This document shows, piece by piece, positions 1 through 10,548 of a DNA stretch of 52,568 nt; the first letter of the stretch is position 1, and each line of letters starts with the position of its first letter. A program made the position numbers and the translations under genes. The notes under the pieces were generated by a model. It was not told the DNA's origin. It searched no databases and saw nothing but the letters and a program-made list of their open reading frames with translations. The DNA comes from Pezizomycotina sp. ARF18 (Eukaryota; Ascomycota), in contig AZLU01000267.1 in NCBI GenBank assembly GCA_002224055.1, positions 1 to 52,568 of the forward strand. Direction: 5' to 3'.

Positions 1-393
1 AGAGGTAAGCTTATATTCGGAAAATATCAAAATGCTCCAAAGCAAACTTTCGTTTTAACGTTTTTATCGAAAGTTAATTGAATCTAAGTGTAGGTCCTCA
101 CACGTCTTGAGCAGAACTTCGAAACACGGTTCCGTTTCTTTTTAACCTTTGCGATAGAGTTTAAACCCGATGTCCACGAGTGACTTTGTTCTATCTGAAC
201 AGATTCGTTTTAGTCGCTTCCGTGAGATTTGCAACGTTATTTACACTCTTCCTGCATGCAACCAGTTCGAAAGAAATTTTCAAAAAAGCATTATTCACTA
301 TCCTACCTAACTTATGACATGGGAAAAGCGGTTACGATGTTGCAAACCCGATCACGATAAAAGCTCACCGAAAGGACTCCTCTTAGCGAAAAC
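1..393. other. no gene seen
   Basis: I see no coding pattern, repeat or RNA gene in this stretch. A possible upstream region for the coiled-coil locus that follows cannot be defined because no TATA box or pyrimidine-rich leader stands out. Confidence 0.4.
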
Positions 394-960
394 ATGACAC
401 TAATGCTCCAAAAACACCACCCGCCAAGAAGTGTGGCTCTCTCCCGGAGCCCTAGGACACTGACAGCAGAGCTACCGCCGGCGCCGCTATCACCACTGTC
501 AAGCGGAAACACTCCCAAAGGTGTCAACCGGGAACACTCCCGAACGAACATTATACCGTGCCGCATCTCCGTTCTCCCTCTTTGACGAAGAGTGTGAAGA
601 TATCCTTAAGCACAATCATGGTACGTGGAAAACATGGACGTCTGCTCTGCCGACAAAAAGCACTACGAAAGCACGATTGCGCGTTACAGCTGTACAACCA
701 ACGGCTGTTCAGCGAAAACGGCGAACTGCGAGATACCTTGAAGAAAGCCCATAGGCGATACTTCAAGTCTGCGGATCGCTGGGAGTCGTCTAACCGGAGA
801 GATCGCGCGTTCGTGTCACAGAACTTGTAATCGGAGTTAAAAGCGCAGGTAAGGAGGGAGGAGTACGCGGCAGAGATGCGCGCCATGGCTGCGACCACGG
901 ACTGGGGGATGCTGAAGCCTGAGCGGCGACGTCACGAGAATCAACAAGGTTTTTTTTTCA
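394..960 (+). pseudogene. degenerate low-complexity/coiled-coil protein (family member 1)
   Basis: Two blocks look coding. The first, read from 394, is Pro/Ser/Arg-rich low-complexity sequence. The second, in the frame that starts at 558, is charged and heptad-like (NGELRDTLKKAHRRYF), then hits TAA at 828-830 and stays open in the same frame with more coiled-coil sequence (SELKAQVRREEYAAEMRAM) to about 945. The order, Pro-rich N-terminus then coiled coil, is the same as in six other loci in the first 17 kb. The TAA could come from CAA by one C-to-T change, as expected from RIP. I cannot place the start or any intron, and the two blocks lie in different frames. I do not recognise the family, and coiled coils alone do not give a function. 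Confidence 0.4.
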
Positions 961-1595
961 GTTTTCTTCTGTGTTGAACCCGGACGTAAAATAATTCAAT
1001 CAATCAATTTAGCCGCTATGAACCTTGGATGAGGTGATACGAACATCGGATGAATGTATAACGACTGATACGCTATTGCCTCAAAAGGACTAGCACTTTC
1101 AACGACATTCCAAAGGCCGATCAGATTCACCCGGTGGTGCTTATGCCTTGTGATTTTCCAGTTAGAATAGGTTTATGTATTAATGATTGATTGCGCTAGT
1201 ATCCGTAGTAATCCTCTCTTACGTGCTACGGTAGCATCGATATATCTTTGCAGGAACTCGAAAATCTAGTGTATTTAATGTTATTACTGCGGTGGCGTTG
1301 GAATTGTGTCTTGAATCTAGATTAATCCATACAAAATCATCTACTCAGGACACGTTTGATGAAATTTGCGTAGGAAATTAGGATCAAAGTTAGGAATGCA
1401 CATCGTAGGTGTGCTTTATTTGCTACTAATATCCTACAAGAGACGACGACGGCCGTTGCCTAACCGTATATTCTTCGTCTTCCACGAAATATTAGGCAGA
1501 GGCAGCTCTATCCTTAGGGCCTTTTAGAATATCCCTTCATTCCAATCCTTTCAGTTCCACGCGAATGTACATATTAGCGCCAAAATCCACGTTTC
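961..1595. other. no gene seen
   Basis: Nothing supportable on either strand. A CTC-rich run near 1598-1645 belongs to the 3' end of the minus-strand locus that follows. Confidence 0.35.
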
Positions 1596-1599
1596 TCTC

Positions 1600-2347
1600 C
1601 CTTCCCCTACTCCTCCTCCTACTCCTCCTCCTCCTCCGTACTATCCCACCACCGCCGGCGGCAGCAGCTCTCAAGCTCCCATTCTCTCCTGCACCGCCCT
1701 CAACTGCCTCCTCAAATCCTTATTCGCAACCTCCAACCCCTTCTCGCCTCCCTCGCCTCCTTCCAGCGCTTATTCAGCTTTCACTTCGCCGTGTGTTAGT
1801 CTCGCGTATTTCTTGCCCAGTTGCTCTTCCAGGTCCGCGTTCTCGTCGCGTAGGCCGCGAGAGGGGACTCGGCGTAGGTTGCGCGGCGGTGGAGACCTAT
1901 AATATCCCACATTGTTAGCTTGACGAAAAAGGTCGAGGGCGAAGACGAGGGGTAGATGGACGTACGATCAAGCTCCCGATCGTGCTTATACTTCCTGTCA
2001 TTCGGATCCTCCGCGTTCTTGAGATTTTCGTCGGACGGTGGTGACGAGGAGGAGGAGAGAAGCCCGCTTGCGTTTTCTGCTGGGGAGGCTGTAGCAGTGG
2101 TTTTGACGCGTTTGTGCTTCGGTGGGGTGGTCTCCGTGCTCGTTGTTGAGGAAGAGGAGGAAGAGGGCTTGTTGGTTTCGCTTGTCTGTGGCGTATGGGT
2201 GACAGGATAGTGATGCAGTGGGTGGTTTGAAGTTATTGGTAAGGATTGCGTAGGGTCCTTGGTGAGTAGTGAGCAATCTCTTGTTGATTCGGTTTTGATG
2301 GTAGTAAGATGACTGACGGTGTGAACTGTAGATGACGATGTTGACAA
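1600..2347 (-). pseudogene. Ser/Thr-rich low-complexity/coiled-coil protein (family member 2)
   Basis: On the minus strand a frame opens at 2347 and runs to 1796. It starts MSTSSSTVHTVSHLTTIKTE and continues as Ser/Thr/Pro-rich sequence with a basic, nuclear-localisation-like patch (PPKHKRVKTT) and long Ser runs. Near 1850 the coiled-coil register appears in another frame (LRDENADLEEQLGKKYARL), and a third frame carries ANKDLRRQLRAVQE near 1690, so at least two frame changes separate the N- and C-terminal halves. The architecture matches the neighbouring loci, and member 3 is divergently oriented about 450 bp away. Unbroken, the protein would be about 230-250 residues. I cannot assign a function. 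A DNA-binding or scaffold role is possible from the basic patch plus coil, but that is a guess. Confidence 0.45.
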
Positions 2348-2801
2348 AAGGACGGTTAAGATTTTTATTTTGCTGACAATTTAATTTTAATTTTTTTTAT
2401 TTTTTGTATTAGCAAATGTATTTTATTAAGAAGTATTATTGTAGAACTAACGCTTCTCGCGTTCGCCAAGAAATCAACTCTAAAGCAGAAGTAAAAGTCA
2501 AAATAGCTTAGCTTACAATAGGCAAAAAAGTCTATATAAAGCTATACAGCAAAAAATATGCCGTATTAGACTTCAGCTTATATGTCTTTTTAGCCTTTGC
2601 TCTTGCTTGTTAAATCAAGCTTAGCAGAGGAGGGGAAGTGGAGGGTTCTAGAGCGAAGAAGAAGGACTGGAACTCCGCTACGATAAGAAAAAACATTGTG
2701 AAGGATGAATCTCGAATCACAACTAGATGAAGCTGTAAAAATCACTCCTCTGCAGCTCTGCTAAGTCAAATACTCTGCAATAAGCATAAAAAAAAACAAA
2801 G
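2348..2801. other. A+T-rich, TpA-rich intergenic island between divergent genes
   Basis: The stretch is strongly A+T-rich (about 2360-2590) and dense in TAG, TTAG and CTATA words, such as the CTATATAAAGCTATACAGC run near 2530. This resembles a transposon remnant eroded by C-to-T mutation, although no element can be named. It also forms the shared 5' region of the divergent coiled-coil loci on either side. Confidence 0.4.
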
Positions 2802-3198
2802 ATGGGCATCCAATCCGTCTTCCGCCCCTTTAACACACCCCCTACCCAACCTCCTCCACCGCCAGCAATACCTCCACGTCCAATCATCATCCGTCCAAAC
2901 AATGTCCTCTACGCCTCCCTGCACGGTTTCTCTCTCTACAGCTAGCATCGAAGTACTTGAGCACCGCTTGGCCGAACGCACGAAATACTATTCACACTAC
3001 GAAACCGAGAACGAAAAGTTAAGAAGGCAAATAAGGTTATTGAGGAAAGACTCCGGAAGGGATGAATTACTCACTGAAAATGCGTGGTTGATGGTGCAGA
3101 AGGGAAAGGTGGAGGAGGAGAGTGAGGAGGCGCTGAGGAAGGTGGAGGCGTGGATTAAGAGGATTAGCGTCGGTGGAGGGGTGTTTGGAGAGGGATAG
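2802..3198 (+). pseudogene. Pro-rich/coiled-coil protein (family member 3)
   Basis: The ATG at 2802 has a good fungal context (ACAAAG before ATG) and begins a Pro-rich N-terminus (MGIQSVFRPFNTPPTQ, then a run of prolines) that stays open to a TAG near 2945. A second frame, open from 2902 to 3198, holds a clear coiled coil (ASIEVLEHRLAERTKYY, then ENEKLRRQIRLLRKD) and ends near VFGEG. One frame change between about 2900 and 2945 would join them into a protein of about 130 residues. If the later ATG at 2902 is used, the 98-codon frame is intact. The layout matches the other coiled-coil loci nearby. A T19 tract follows 40 bp after the stop. No known domain is recognised. Confidence 0.5.
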
Positions 3199-3237
3199 GA
3201 GGAGGAGGAAGTGAGCAGGCGTTGTTTCAGCGCCATG

Positions 3238-3256
3238 TTTTTTTTTTTTTTTTTTT
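3238..3256. repeat. homopolymer T19
   Basis: Uninterrupted run of 19 T just downstream of the coiled-coil gene ending at 3198. It is one of seven A or T tracts of 19 or more bases in the window. Confidence 0.95.
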
Positions 3257-3915
3257 CTGGTTTGACATGATCAGTACCATTTGAATCATGCGACTTTGTT
3301 TGAACTGAGGGTGTTGTTGTTATTAGCTACTGATACGGGTACAAGGATGGCTATCATCATTAGCCAGGTACTAGTAATGCTAGCGATAATTATAGTAGTA
3401 TACAAGAAACATTATCGATTTTATTGTGTCTGACGTGTCTGTCAGAGTACCATGTATAGAAGGGACCTCGTTCCCCCCATTCATTTCCAAGGAATTACAG
3501 ACATCAATCTACCATTTTGCCAGACTCCAACGAATCTATCAGCAAAACACAGGTCAGATGAGAAATTAGGTATTTACCACCCGCATATTACATTCAGAAA
3601 TTACTGTATCCTTTATATTATTGTAAATAAGCCTTCGTTCCTCTCCCTCAATCAATATTAGGCAATGGACTAATTGCTCAATTTACTCTCGTTGATCTGG
3701 GATGCTATAATCTCCACGTAGCATAGCTTATGTAGCCTAACTTCTACCTGTAAAGAAGAGAATCCTGGCGGAGTATACGGCCTCATCCCCCGGTCCGCTC
3801 GCAGCGCAGCGGTACCACTCCCCTTCTTTAGAACAAGAACACAAGCTATGGTCTCCGACGCTCGATAGATAAACACCACTACCCCCACCGTTTTCGAGCT
3901 CTCGTAGTTTCCTCT
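3257..3915. other. no gene seen; 3' part of minus-strand coiled-coil locus near its right end
   Basis: Most of this stretch has no coding signal. From about 3915 down to 3738 a minus-strand frame (RELKRKLRELENGGGSGV) continues the coiled coil of the following locus after a frame change. Confidence 0.35.
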
Positions 3916-4380
3916 TCAGCTCCCTAATTCATTCGCCATCTTCTCGTTATCCATGCGTTCATCTTGAACTCTGTCCCGCAAATGAAAGCTCTCCATGGCC
4001 GCGGCCTCCCAGCTCTTCTTGAACTCGTCGCGCTCTTTCATTAGAGCTTTATAGCAGAGACATTCTTGCTTGTAAAGCAGGTAGGAGAGGCGTTCGTTGT
4101 CCTTCTTGAGTTCCTCTGCGAGTTTCTTCTGCTCTTGTATCTCGGCGAGGGCGGTGGCGTAGCGGGATTGTAGGACGCGGTTATCGTCCTTGAGGTCTTC
4201 GATGCGGAGAGGAAGTATTTCTAGTTAAGCTCGACTTCGGCCATGACTTGGTCGGGGAGTTTGAAGTTGTGTTGGGCTATTTCAAGCGTATCGGCGGACT
4301 CGCGGAGGGCTTCTGTGTGAAGTCTAGCGGACGCCACTTGTGAGGTTCTACGTCGTCAGCGAGTTGCTGGAGAAATTTAC
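3916..4380 (-). pseudogene. degenerate coiled-coil protein (family member 4)
   Basis: On the minus strand a clear coiled coil runs from about 4165 to the TGA at 3916-3918. It begins near RYATALAEIQEQKKLAEEL, continues through LKKDNERLSYLLYKQE and ends in ERMDNEKMANELGS. Upstream pieces in other frames (LHTEALRESADTLEIAQ and HNFKLPDQVMAEVEL near 4310-4230) look like the same protein, so at least two frame changes are present. The frame has no ATG at its left edge, so the start is unknown. Past 3916, another frame continues the heptads. The gene lies tail-to-tail with family member 3. No catalytic or binding domain is visible, and the evidence is only heptad-like sequence and low stop density. 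Confidence 0.42.
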
Positions 4381-4384
4381 TAGA

Positions 4385-4426
4385 CCAGGACAGAACGGGT
4401 AGCTATAATGATTCTTCTTGTCCTGG
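4385..4426. repeat. short hairpin, 8-bp perfect arms
   Basis: CCAGGACA at 4385-4392 is followed by its reverse complement TGTCCTGG at 4419-4426, with a 26-base loop. It lies just beyond the left edge of the minus-strand coiled-coil locus. It may be chance. Confidence 0.4.
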
Positions 4427-4722
4427 CAGGAAAAGGGGAATTTTTACGAGCTATACAGCGTTTTACCTGGACGAAAGGTTGAATTGGACGTGAAGAGTGT
4501 ACGTGTTCAGAAGAAACGGGCGAAGCTTAAGGCGAGATATAAAGTTGGGGGGGGGATTGGCAAGTGAAATTTTCTCCTCCGAAAGTTTATATTTTTAAAT
4601 TCATTCAAAAGATATATCATCCTGCGTCCCAATGTTCTTGCGTCTTTCTTCAGCTGGGACACACGTCGAACAAGCACCGCGCGTACCTACAAGCTGTTCC
4701 CACCGAAACCGATACTCCAAAC

Positions 4723-5229
4723 ATGGACGCCCAGCCCCCGCTACCGTCCCAAATCCACACGCCACCGCACCTCATCGCCGCCATAGGCGACGATCCACAA
4801 TAACCGGCCTCCTCCTCGCCGGCATCGGCCACAGAACCATCTCACACCCAACCACCACCCAACTTCCTCATCGTATCATCCACAACTCCCCCTCCGCCAT
4901 CGAAGCATCCTTCAAAAACTTCACGCAAGAACGCAAAGACATCGGTATACTACTGATAACGCAGGAAGTAGCGGATTTAATTCGGTATACAGTGGATTGT
5001 TACGACAAGGTTTTTCCGGTTATTATGGAGATACGAGTAAGACGAGGCCGTGGATTGAAAAGGATGATCGTGTTATGAAGATGGTTGAGAAGAAGGTGCC
5101 GACGGGGAAGGTTATGAAGGATGGGAAGGAGGTGGAGGAAGTGCTGGAGGTTATTAAAGGGGAGGAGGAGAGGTGTTGGAATTGGATGTTGATAAGTATA
5201 TCGATGATCTTAACAAGAAGAGAAGATAA
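4723..5229 (+). pseudogene. vma7: V-type H+-ATPase subunit F (Vma7-like), frameshifted and divergent
   Basis: Subunit F is a small protein of the central stalk of the V1 sector of the vacuolar proton pump. ATG at 4723 gives MDAQPPLPSQIH, then LIAAIGDD. The family hallmarks follow in changing frames: ITGLLLAGIGH (about 4800), PNFLIV (about 4860), SAIEASFKNFTQERKDIGIL (about 4895-4955), ADLIRYTVDCYDKVFPV (to about 5025), then SKTRPWIEKDDRVMK, which replaces the usual basic tail. A last frame ends DVDKYIDDLNKKRR with TAA at 5227-5229. I count five frame changes in 507 bp. The usual protein is about 120 residues, so the roughly 40-residue C-terminal extension is odd. The subunit is normally single-copy and essential, so this is either an error-laden main copy or a decaying duplicate. 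A T28 tract follows the stop. Confidence 0.75.
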
Positions 5230-5239
5230 GGCCGGTTCT

Positions 5240-5245
<6 letters not shown>

Positions 5246-5273
<28 letters not shown>
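5246..5273. repeat. homopolymer T28 followed by G run
   Basis: Twenty-eight T directly followed by eight G (5274-5281), 16 bp after the stop of the V-ATPase F copy. The length is the same as the tracts at 9047 and 23492. Confidence 0.95.
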
Positions 5274-5281
5274 GGGGGGGG

Positions 5282-6299
5282 TTTGGTGTTGTGATGGGTA
5301 TAGCGAAATTCAGGGTTTTCTCGAGAAGAAGTGTTATCTAGAAAGCAATAATCCGATGTTTTCTAAAGTGTTCACGATGGGTGGCCTGTAATGAGAGCAA
5401 GTCAATAATTCATTAGTTGCGTTGTGTCGGTCACGGTGTTGTTAGAGTGTTGTGTTGCATTGGCTAGAATCTCATTTCTGCTCGTAAAATAGTACAAAAG
5501 TCAAGGTAAAGCATTAGAATGTGGTCGTCTCACGGGACCCGTAGCTCGCGGCAAGTAATCCTTTCAACCGAAGAATAAGCGATATATAAACGCTATAAGC
5601 ACCACCTCGCTGCGCGACTATTCTATGTCCTGAATCTGAATATGAATAAAACGGTGGCTCATTTGAAGGGGCGAATGCTACGTCAACTTAGTGGTCCACA
5701 GGAGAACCACTGAGGCTTTATAACAATTGGCTCAGGTAAGCACGCCGCACCGACGCGGAGCTGAGGTTTTATGAAGGCGTGAGGACGGCGTGCGACGTGA
5801 TTTACGGCAGGCCTGCGAGGTTGAAGCTGAGGGGAGGTCAATAGGATGAGAAGAGGACTAGTGACCACAGTCGGAAGGGACTTGGAGGGACTTTAGAATA
5901 TTTTAGGAAACAGATGCGGGATAGCCTTCGTGCACAATCGATTGAAAAACAGGATAATAAGCTAGATTTCAATTAAAAACTCAGTAATTCCAGTTCCGCC
6001 CAGAGAACCACCAGTCATACTTACGGCGTGACAATATCCGTAAAAACAATTGCTGCAAATAGCAGTACAGAAAACTGGTTCTATGTCATTATCATACTTC
6101 GATGCCCAACTTAGATGGCACTATGCGGTCTTCAATATAAGAGTGAAATCCTCTTCGCGATCTCGACTGGTTCCTCCCATGCGGCAACTCCGTCCGAACT
6201 GCCCAGTCTCGGGTAAACCACGGAATTTTCTGCAGAGCGATCCACGTTGACAGTTTCTGCGTCTAGGCTGTGCTAGCGCAGATCTATGATATATCTAAT
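5282..6299. other. no gene seen
   Basis: No supportable coding region, repeat or RNA gene. Open frames here are short, lack family resemblance and overlap each other on both strands. Confidence 0.4.
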
Positions 6300-6540
6300 A
6301 ATATAGGATGGGATCAAACTTGTAAATTGATATAAACTAACTATGTTAACTAAAAAATATATATAGTACTATATATAATAAATTAATAATATTATAATTT
6401 TAATAAAATATATGTAATCTATTTTAAAGGCGTATAATGTCTCGTCGTTATAACTTCTCGATATCTTTAGCTAAAAACTTAATATCTTTAGTTAAACTTT
6501 TTTTTTCTTAGCTATGTAAGTATTATCTCGATACCTGTAG
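6300..6540. other. A+T-rich island with perfect palindrome
   Basis: Very A+T-rich stretch with many TA steps. Around 6357-6378 lies the palindromic core TATATAGTACTATATA. The composition suggests a C-to-T mutated repeat remnant, but no element end or family can be recognised. Confidence 0.45.
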
Positions 6541-7324
6541 GTTTTGTCATGCCTCTTAAGCATGCCTAATAGCTAGCAGGCTGAATTACGCGATTTGATC
6601 TGAAGATATTAAATCATGTAGGGAATCTTTCGCCGTTGTGGCTTCTCTGCCTTCCAGATTTGTTGTAGCGGTGAAAATAAGCCTCGCGACAAACTGCGAA
6701 ATGTGGAATCTACTTCCTTGTATAATACGTACTCCCGGATTTTTCGCTCTTCATATCTCTTATTATTTGAAATCATAATCTTGGCTTATTGCTATAATCA
6801 ATCTTCTGCTTTATCGGATAATATATGGCTTCTCAGAATGTCAGGCAGCCGCTGATTCAGCTCGGGAAATGCATTAAGGGTTATCATCTAGCGGAAACGA
6901 CGCCGTGCGCGCTAAGAATGACATGAACTGGCCGGCCAACAATAGTGCCATATCCTGATGATGTCATGGCAAAGAAAATGTAACATAAGTCTCTCCGTGG
7001 GCGCTATCTCACAAGATTGCCCGAGACTCGGGACTAATTTGGATCTCTACAATGACATTGGAAAGGCCAACCGGATTAAACTCTCCACAGATGGTCCACG
7101 GCGTGGACGTGGGATTGCCTCTTCGCGCTTGACGAAGGGCATTTGAGGAGCATGGTTACCGCGACGGGGACTGACTTCTCCATCCTTAGGATAGTTTTTG
7201 ATGCAAGCATCTGGAAAGTTATCGGTGAAACTGCAGCGCGTCGGTCAAGGGGTACTCGAAGCATCATGAAGACAGGTCGTGCTCGTGCTGCTTCAGACTA
7301 AGCTCGCACGCTGTGTTCTCAGTC
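6541..7324. other. no gene seen; likely upstream region of the secreted-protein gene
   Basis: No coding signal. The last part serves as the 5' region of the small secreted-protein gene at 7459. Confidence 0.35.
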
Positions 7325-7330
7325 TATAAA
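7325..7330 (+). promoter_or_regulatory. candidate TATA box for the secreted-protein gene
   Basis: TATAAA 129 bp upstream of the ATG at 7459, followed by a CA/CT-rich leader typical of fungal 5' untranslated regions. A second TATAAA lies at 7427, only 30 bp from the ATG, and is less likely to be the promoter element. Confidence 0.4.
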
Positions 7331-7458
7331 TTCAAGGCTCGATCCCTTGTGAGCTTTCGATTTCATCAACAACAATCAACGCTATTGCACCAGACATCGA
7401 CTATAATCCACAAATCTCCCATTGGTATAAAGCATTCCCTATCTTTAACATTACAATA

Positions 7459-8094
7459 TGCAGCTCAAGACACTCCTCCTCGCAATTTTTCTCTCCAGTC
7501 TCGCTGTCGCGAACCCATCGTAGAACCCGAGACCGAGAAAGAGGTGTATGACTCCCTTTGGGCTGCCGACGGCTCCCTCGACGAAACTCAATTACGGTAA
7601 CAAGCCCCCTTCTGCCCAGTCTCCCCCTTCTAGAATTCTCCTAATATCAGCATCTAACATTACTTCCCCTCTGTTTAGGAAACGCTGGACCGACGGCTGG
7701 TGGATAAAAGGCTACCTCGACACGGGTTGCCAGGGAACAGAAATCTTCTCCTACTCCGATCACGGCGCCAAAGGATGCACCCGCATCCTCGCTTCAGGTG
7801 GCGTGAAGTCCATCGCCATAACGAGCACGAAGGGCAGAGGCGGTGGGCGAGGTATAAATTGAGGTTACCGATGACGCCGGGTGTGGCACGTTCCACAGGA
7901 GCATCGATAATTGGGGCAAGCCCGCGGACCATTGGGACTGCTGGAACAATCCGGAGCAGTGGGACCGAGTAAGCCGTTTGTGGCATTTAGGGTTGAGGAT
8001 CACTGGTAGACTTTTTGTCCTACTGGTAACGGATAGCTGGTCTTTGGGGGGAAGAATTTGCGGATCCGCCACGCAACATAGTCTTGTTTCTTAA
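7459..8094 (+). pseudogene. small secreted Cys-containing protein, frameshifted
   Basis: ATG at 7459 starts a textbook signal peptide (MQLKTLLLAIFLSSLAVA) but meets TAG about three codons later. The mature part continues one frame over (IVEPETEKEVYDSLWAADG, then LDETQLR) to an intron at 7597-7678 (GTAACA...TTTAG, with CTAAC near 7654), which splices in phase to KRWTDGWWIKGYLDTGCQGT. After SGGVKSIAIT another frame change leads to EVTDDAGCGTFHRSIDNW and DHWDCWNN. Four cysteines are visible in the mature part. Unbroken it would be about 150 residues, the size of many fungal small secreted proteins and effectors. I do not recognise a named domain. The conserved part probably ends near 7985, and the frame continues to TAA at 8092-8094 without clear coding character. 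It has no close neighbour. Confidence 0.55.
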
Positions 8095-9046
8095 AGCCGA
8101 TATCATCAGGCTCTACGCTCTTTTGCGGTTTCTATTTCTCGATGATTTTTATTCCTTCAAGTTTTGTATCTTAGAGCTGCATTCTTCCAAGATGCAATTA
8201 TATTTATAAATTCCTTACTGGTTGCCCAGGTTGCCCCTGGGAATAACGTAATACAGCAGGTCACATTGCAGAAAACGACCCGCTTCATTCAATGCACCAA
8301 GAATCAAACGCACCTAGAATAACTTGTGCCCAATGATGAACTTAGGCCATTCCTACTACACAACGGTCTGTTATCGAGCTTCTGCGTTTTCCAGTCAGTC
8401 GCGTCGTAATCCGCATTTAGGATGCTCTGTGACATCCACTCTGCATGTTACGGCTGACTGCGAACTTGATCTACTTCACGAATATTCGAGTGGGAATGTA
8501 TAATTAGCATACTAGCAAGCACAGCTGAAGAGCAGTCGATATTATCTCAGGGAGCGATATACGCGGAGTATGGACGGCCTCTATCGTGGTTATATTCGCT
8601 TGTCTTCCCAAACACGCGGGGCCTCGACGAGAAAAAAAAAAAACGCCACTGATCCACCGCTTCAGCCAGCACGTTTCGACGATGTTGCATAACATAAACT
8701 TCTTTAGCGATAATAAACAATTGAAGATAAAGGAACGATTAAGTGGGCTAAACACCCATGATCCTATCGAATCTGTAATCAGATTCGATCCTTAGTGCCG
8801 ACTGAGACAATTTGAATAAGCTCGCCTACGTGTCTTATATAAAACGTTAGGAGAACCTCTCCCGTCCCTGTAACATCTTCGCTTTCCAAAAAGCATGCGG
8901 GAACTGCCTCCGCATAAAGCCAACGCAGCACTTTTCCTTAGCTTTGGGCCGTATGAGGGTATGGGGCAAGCTGTTGTCATGCAGTTTTGAGGATGCAGAA
9001 GGTCCGCGGAGGAGCATCTGGCTGTGTATCAACTATCTCTACCGCC

Positions 9047-9078
<32 letters not shown>

Positions 9079-9639
9079 GGCCGGGCAAATATTTGGAATG
9101 TAATTTTTAAGTATAAAATGCATATTGTCGCCGTAAATGCCAATATTGAGAACTTTGAAGACTTCGTGACCTTATTTTTTTTTTTCTACAAGAAAGACGC
9201 ACATCAATCGACGCAGCACGCAGAGACGAGTCGAACGGTGGGCTTAGTTTTATCTAGCGATGTAGTTTAGTCTGCATCGTTCACGTTGTCGACGTGCAAA
9301 TTATATGGCCATAAAATATTCAGTCCTTCAACGAACCATCCAGATAGGGGCTCACCCAACCTATGTCCCATTGAGTCAAAACCAATACCATTCGAAGCAG
9401 CTCCCCTCGGTGCATCTATTGCCGTATAGGACTTCACGCCAGGGAGTAGCTCAATCCACAAAAACACTTAGGGCTACGCGTCACACCCTAAATTTTTCCG
9501 TCCACTTCGAAAACTCGCTGACTCGTAAAAATGTAGATCGACCTACCTCCCCACAACACATATTCTATACCATTTGATAGCCCTAAAAAGCGCCGTTTAG
9601 ATATCGATGATGCACCGGTCTCCCGGCTTCAGTTCGAGA
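8095..9639. other. no gene seen; contains A28 tract
   Basis: No supportable gene. A 28-base A tract lies at 9047-9074 and creates a false Lys-rich frame. A smaller A run is at 8632-8643. Confidence 0.4.
9047..9074. repeat. homopolymer A28
   Basis: Uninterrupted run of 28 A. No gene ends next to it. Confidence 0.95.
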
Positions 9640-10548
9640 GCCCGGGCAAAAAAACGTATATTCGCGATTTTGGCTACTTTGAGGCATAAGTTGGGAATGC
9701 ACATGTCTGAAGCGTTAAGATGGGTAGGGATCGACCGGGGCGATGGGCCGACCATCGGAGTACCGCTTGCCTCGCCAGAGTTAGGGTTGGGATACCATTT
9801 TTGGTCGTCATTAGGAGAAGGCAGCCAGCAGGAGAGAGGGGAAGAAATTTAAATTTGGGCCAGTTAGGTTGTGGATGTAATTACTTGACCAAAGCATAAA
9901 AACGGTTACCATCCGATAGAGCTGGTTCGCTGGACATCGGCGCACTTTAGATCCCGTAAAAACTGGGGTTGGGAAACTAAATTTTTTTTACTTTGTTGAC
10001 GATGGCGCCTACAGTAGCTAGCAGGTTGCTAAAACCAAAAAGCGAAAATTGAGGTGACAATGCGGATTGAACTACACAAGCAGGGCACAAAAAGCGCGCC
10101 ATTCAAACCGTCCCAGGGTGCGGATTTGCCCTGCTATGCGCTGTTGCGCAGGGCATTCAGTCTGCGAGGCACCAAGGGTGATTTTCGTATTCTGGGCACG
10201 TTGGGGCTCAATCATGAATTCACCCATACGATGCGGTAAAACACGCATCATTCAATCCAGGGAGGTTGCCCGAACACATGGTACCCTTGTTAACTCGCCT
10301 GAGTATAGGTTGAGACACCACTTTCCCTCCTCGTCGCGAAAGCTCATCACGTCAATCCTCAGCACCCGAAAACTGAAAATTCAGGTGAAAATGCGGATCC
10401 AACTACGCGGCCACGACAATAAGTAGCTCATTCGAACCGTCTGGGGGAGGCCGATTCGATTCTGGATAAGGCACCGGAACCCTGTGTCTCTTTCGCTCGC
10501 CCGGCAAAAAATTCGATTTTGGCAACTTTCGACGTTTTGGGTGGGCAC
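9640..10548. repeat. highly degenerate relatives of the 193-bp satellite
   Basis: Words of the downstream array recur here with loose spacing: GGTTGGGATACC-like motifs near 9786, GCGATGGGCCGACC near 9740, and two copies of a TGCGGATtgAACTAC / CATTCaAACCGTC block starting near 10060 and 10391, about 330 bp apart. I read this as the older, more diverged edge of the same repeat field. No gene is visible. Confidence 0.45.

Noticed and set aside
6357-6378. Palindrome TATATAGTACTATATA as an origin or element end
   Set aside because: Simple A+T palindromes are common in such DNA and nothing else supports a function.
1094-7100. Similar words around 1096-1130 and 7048-7080 (GACATT..AAAGGCC)
   Set aside because: The match is short and not sustained to either side, so I do not claim a repeat.
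8944-9270. 108-codon frame with a Lys run
   Set aside because: The Lys run is only the A28 tract in translation. The rest has no coding character.
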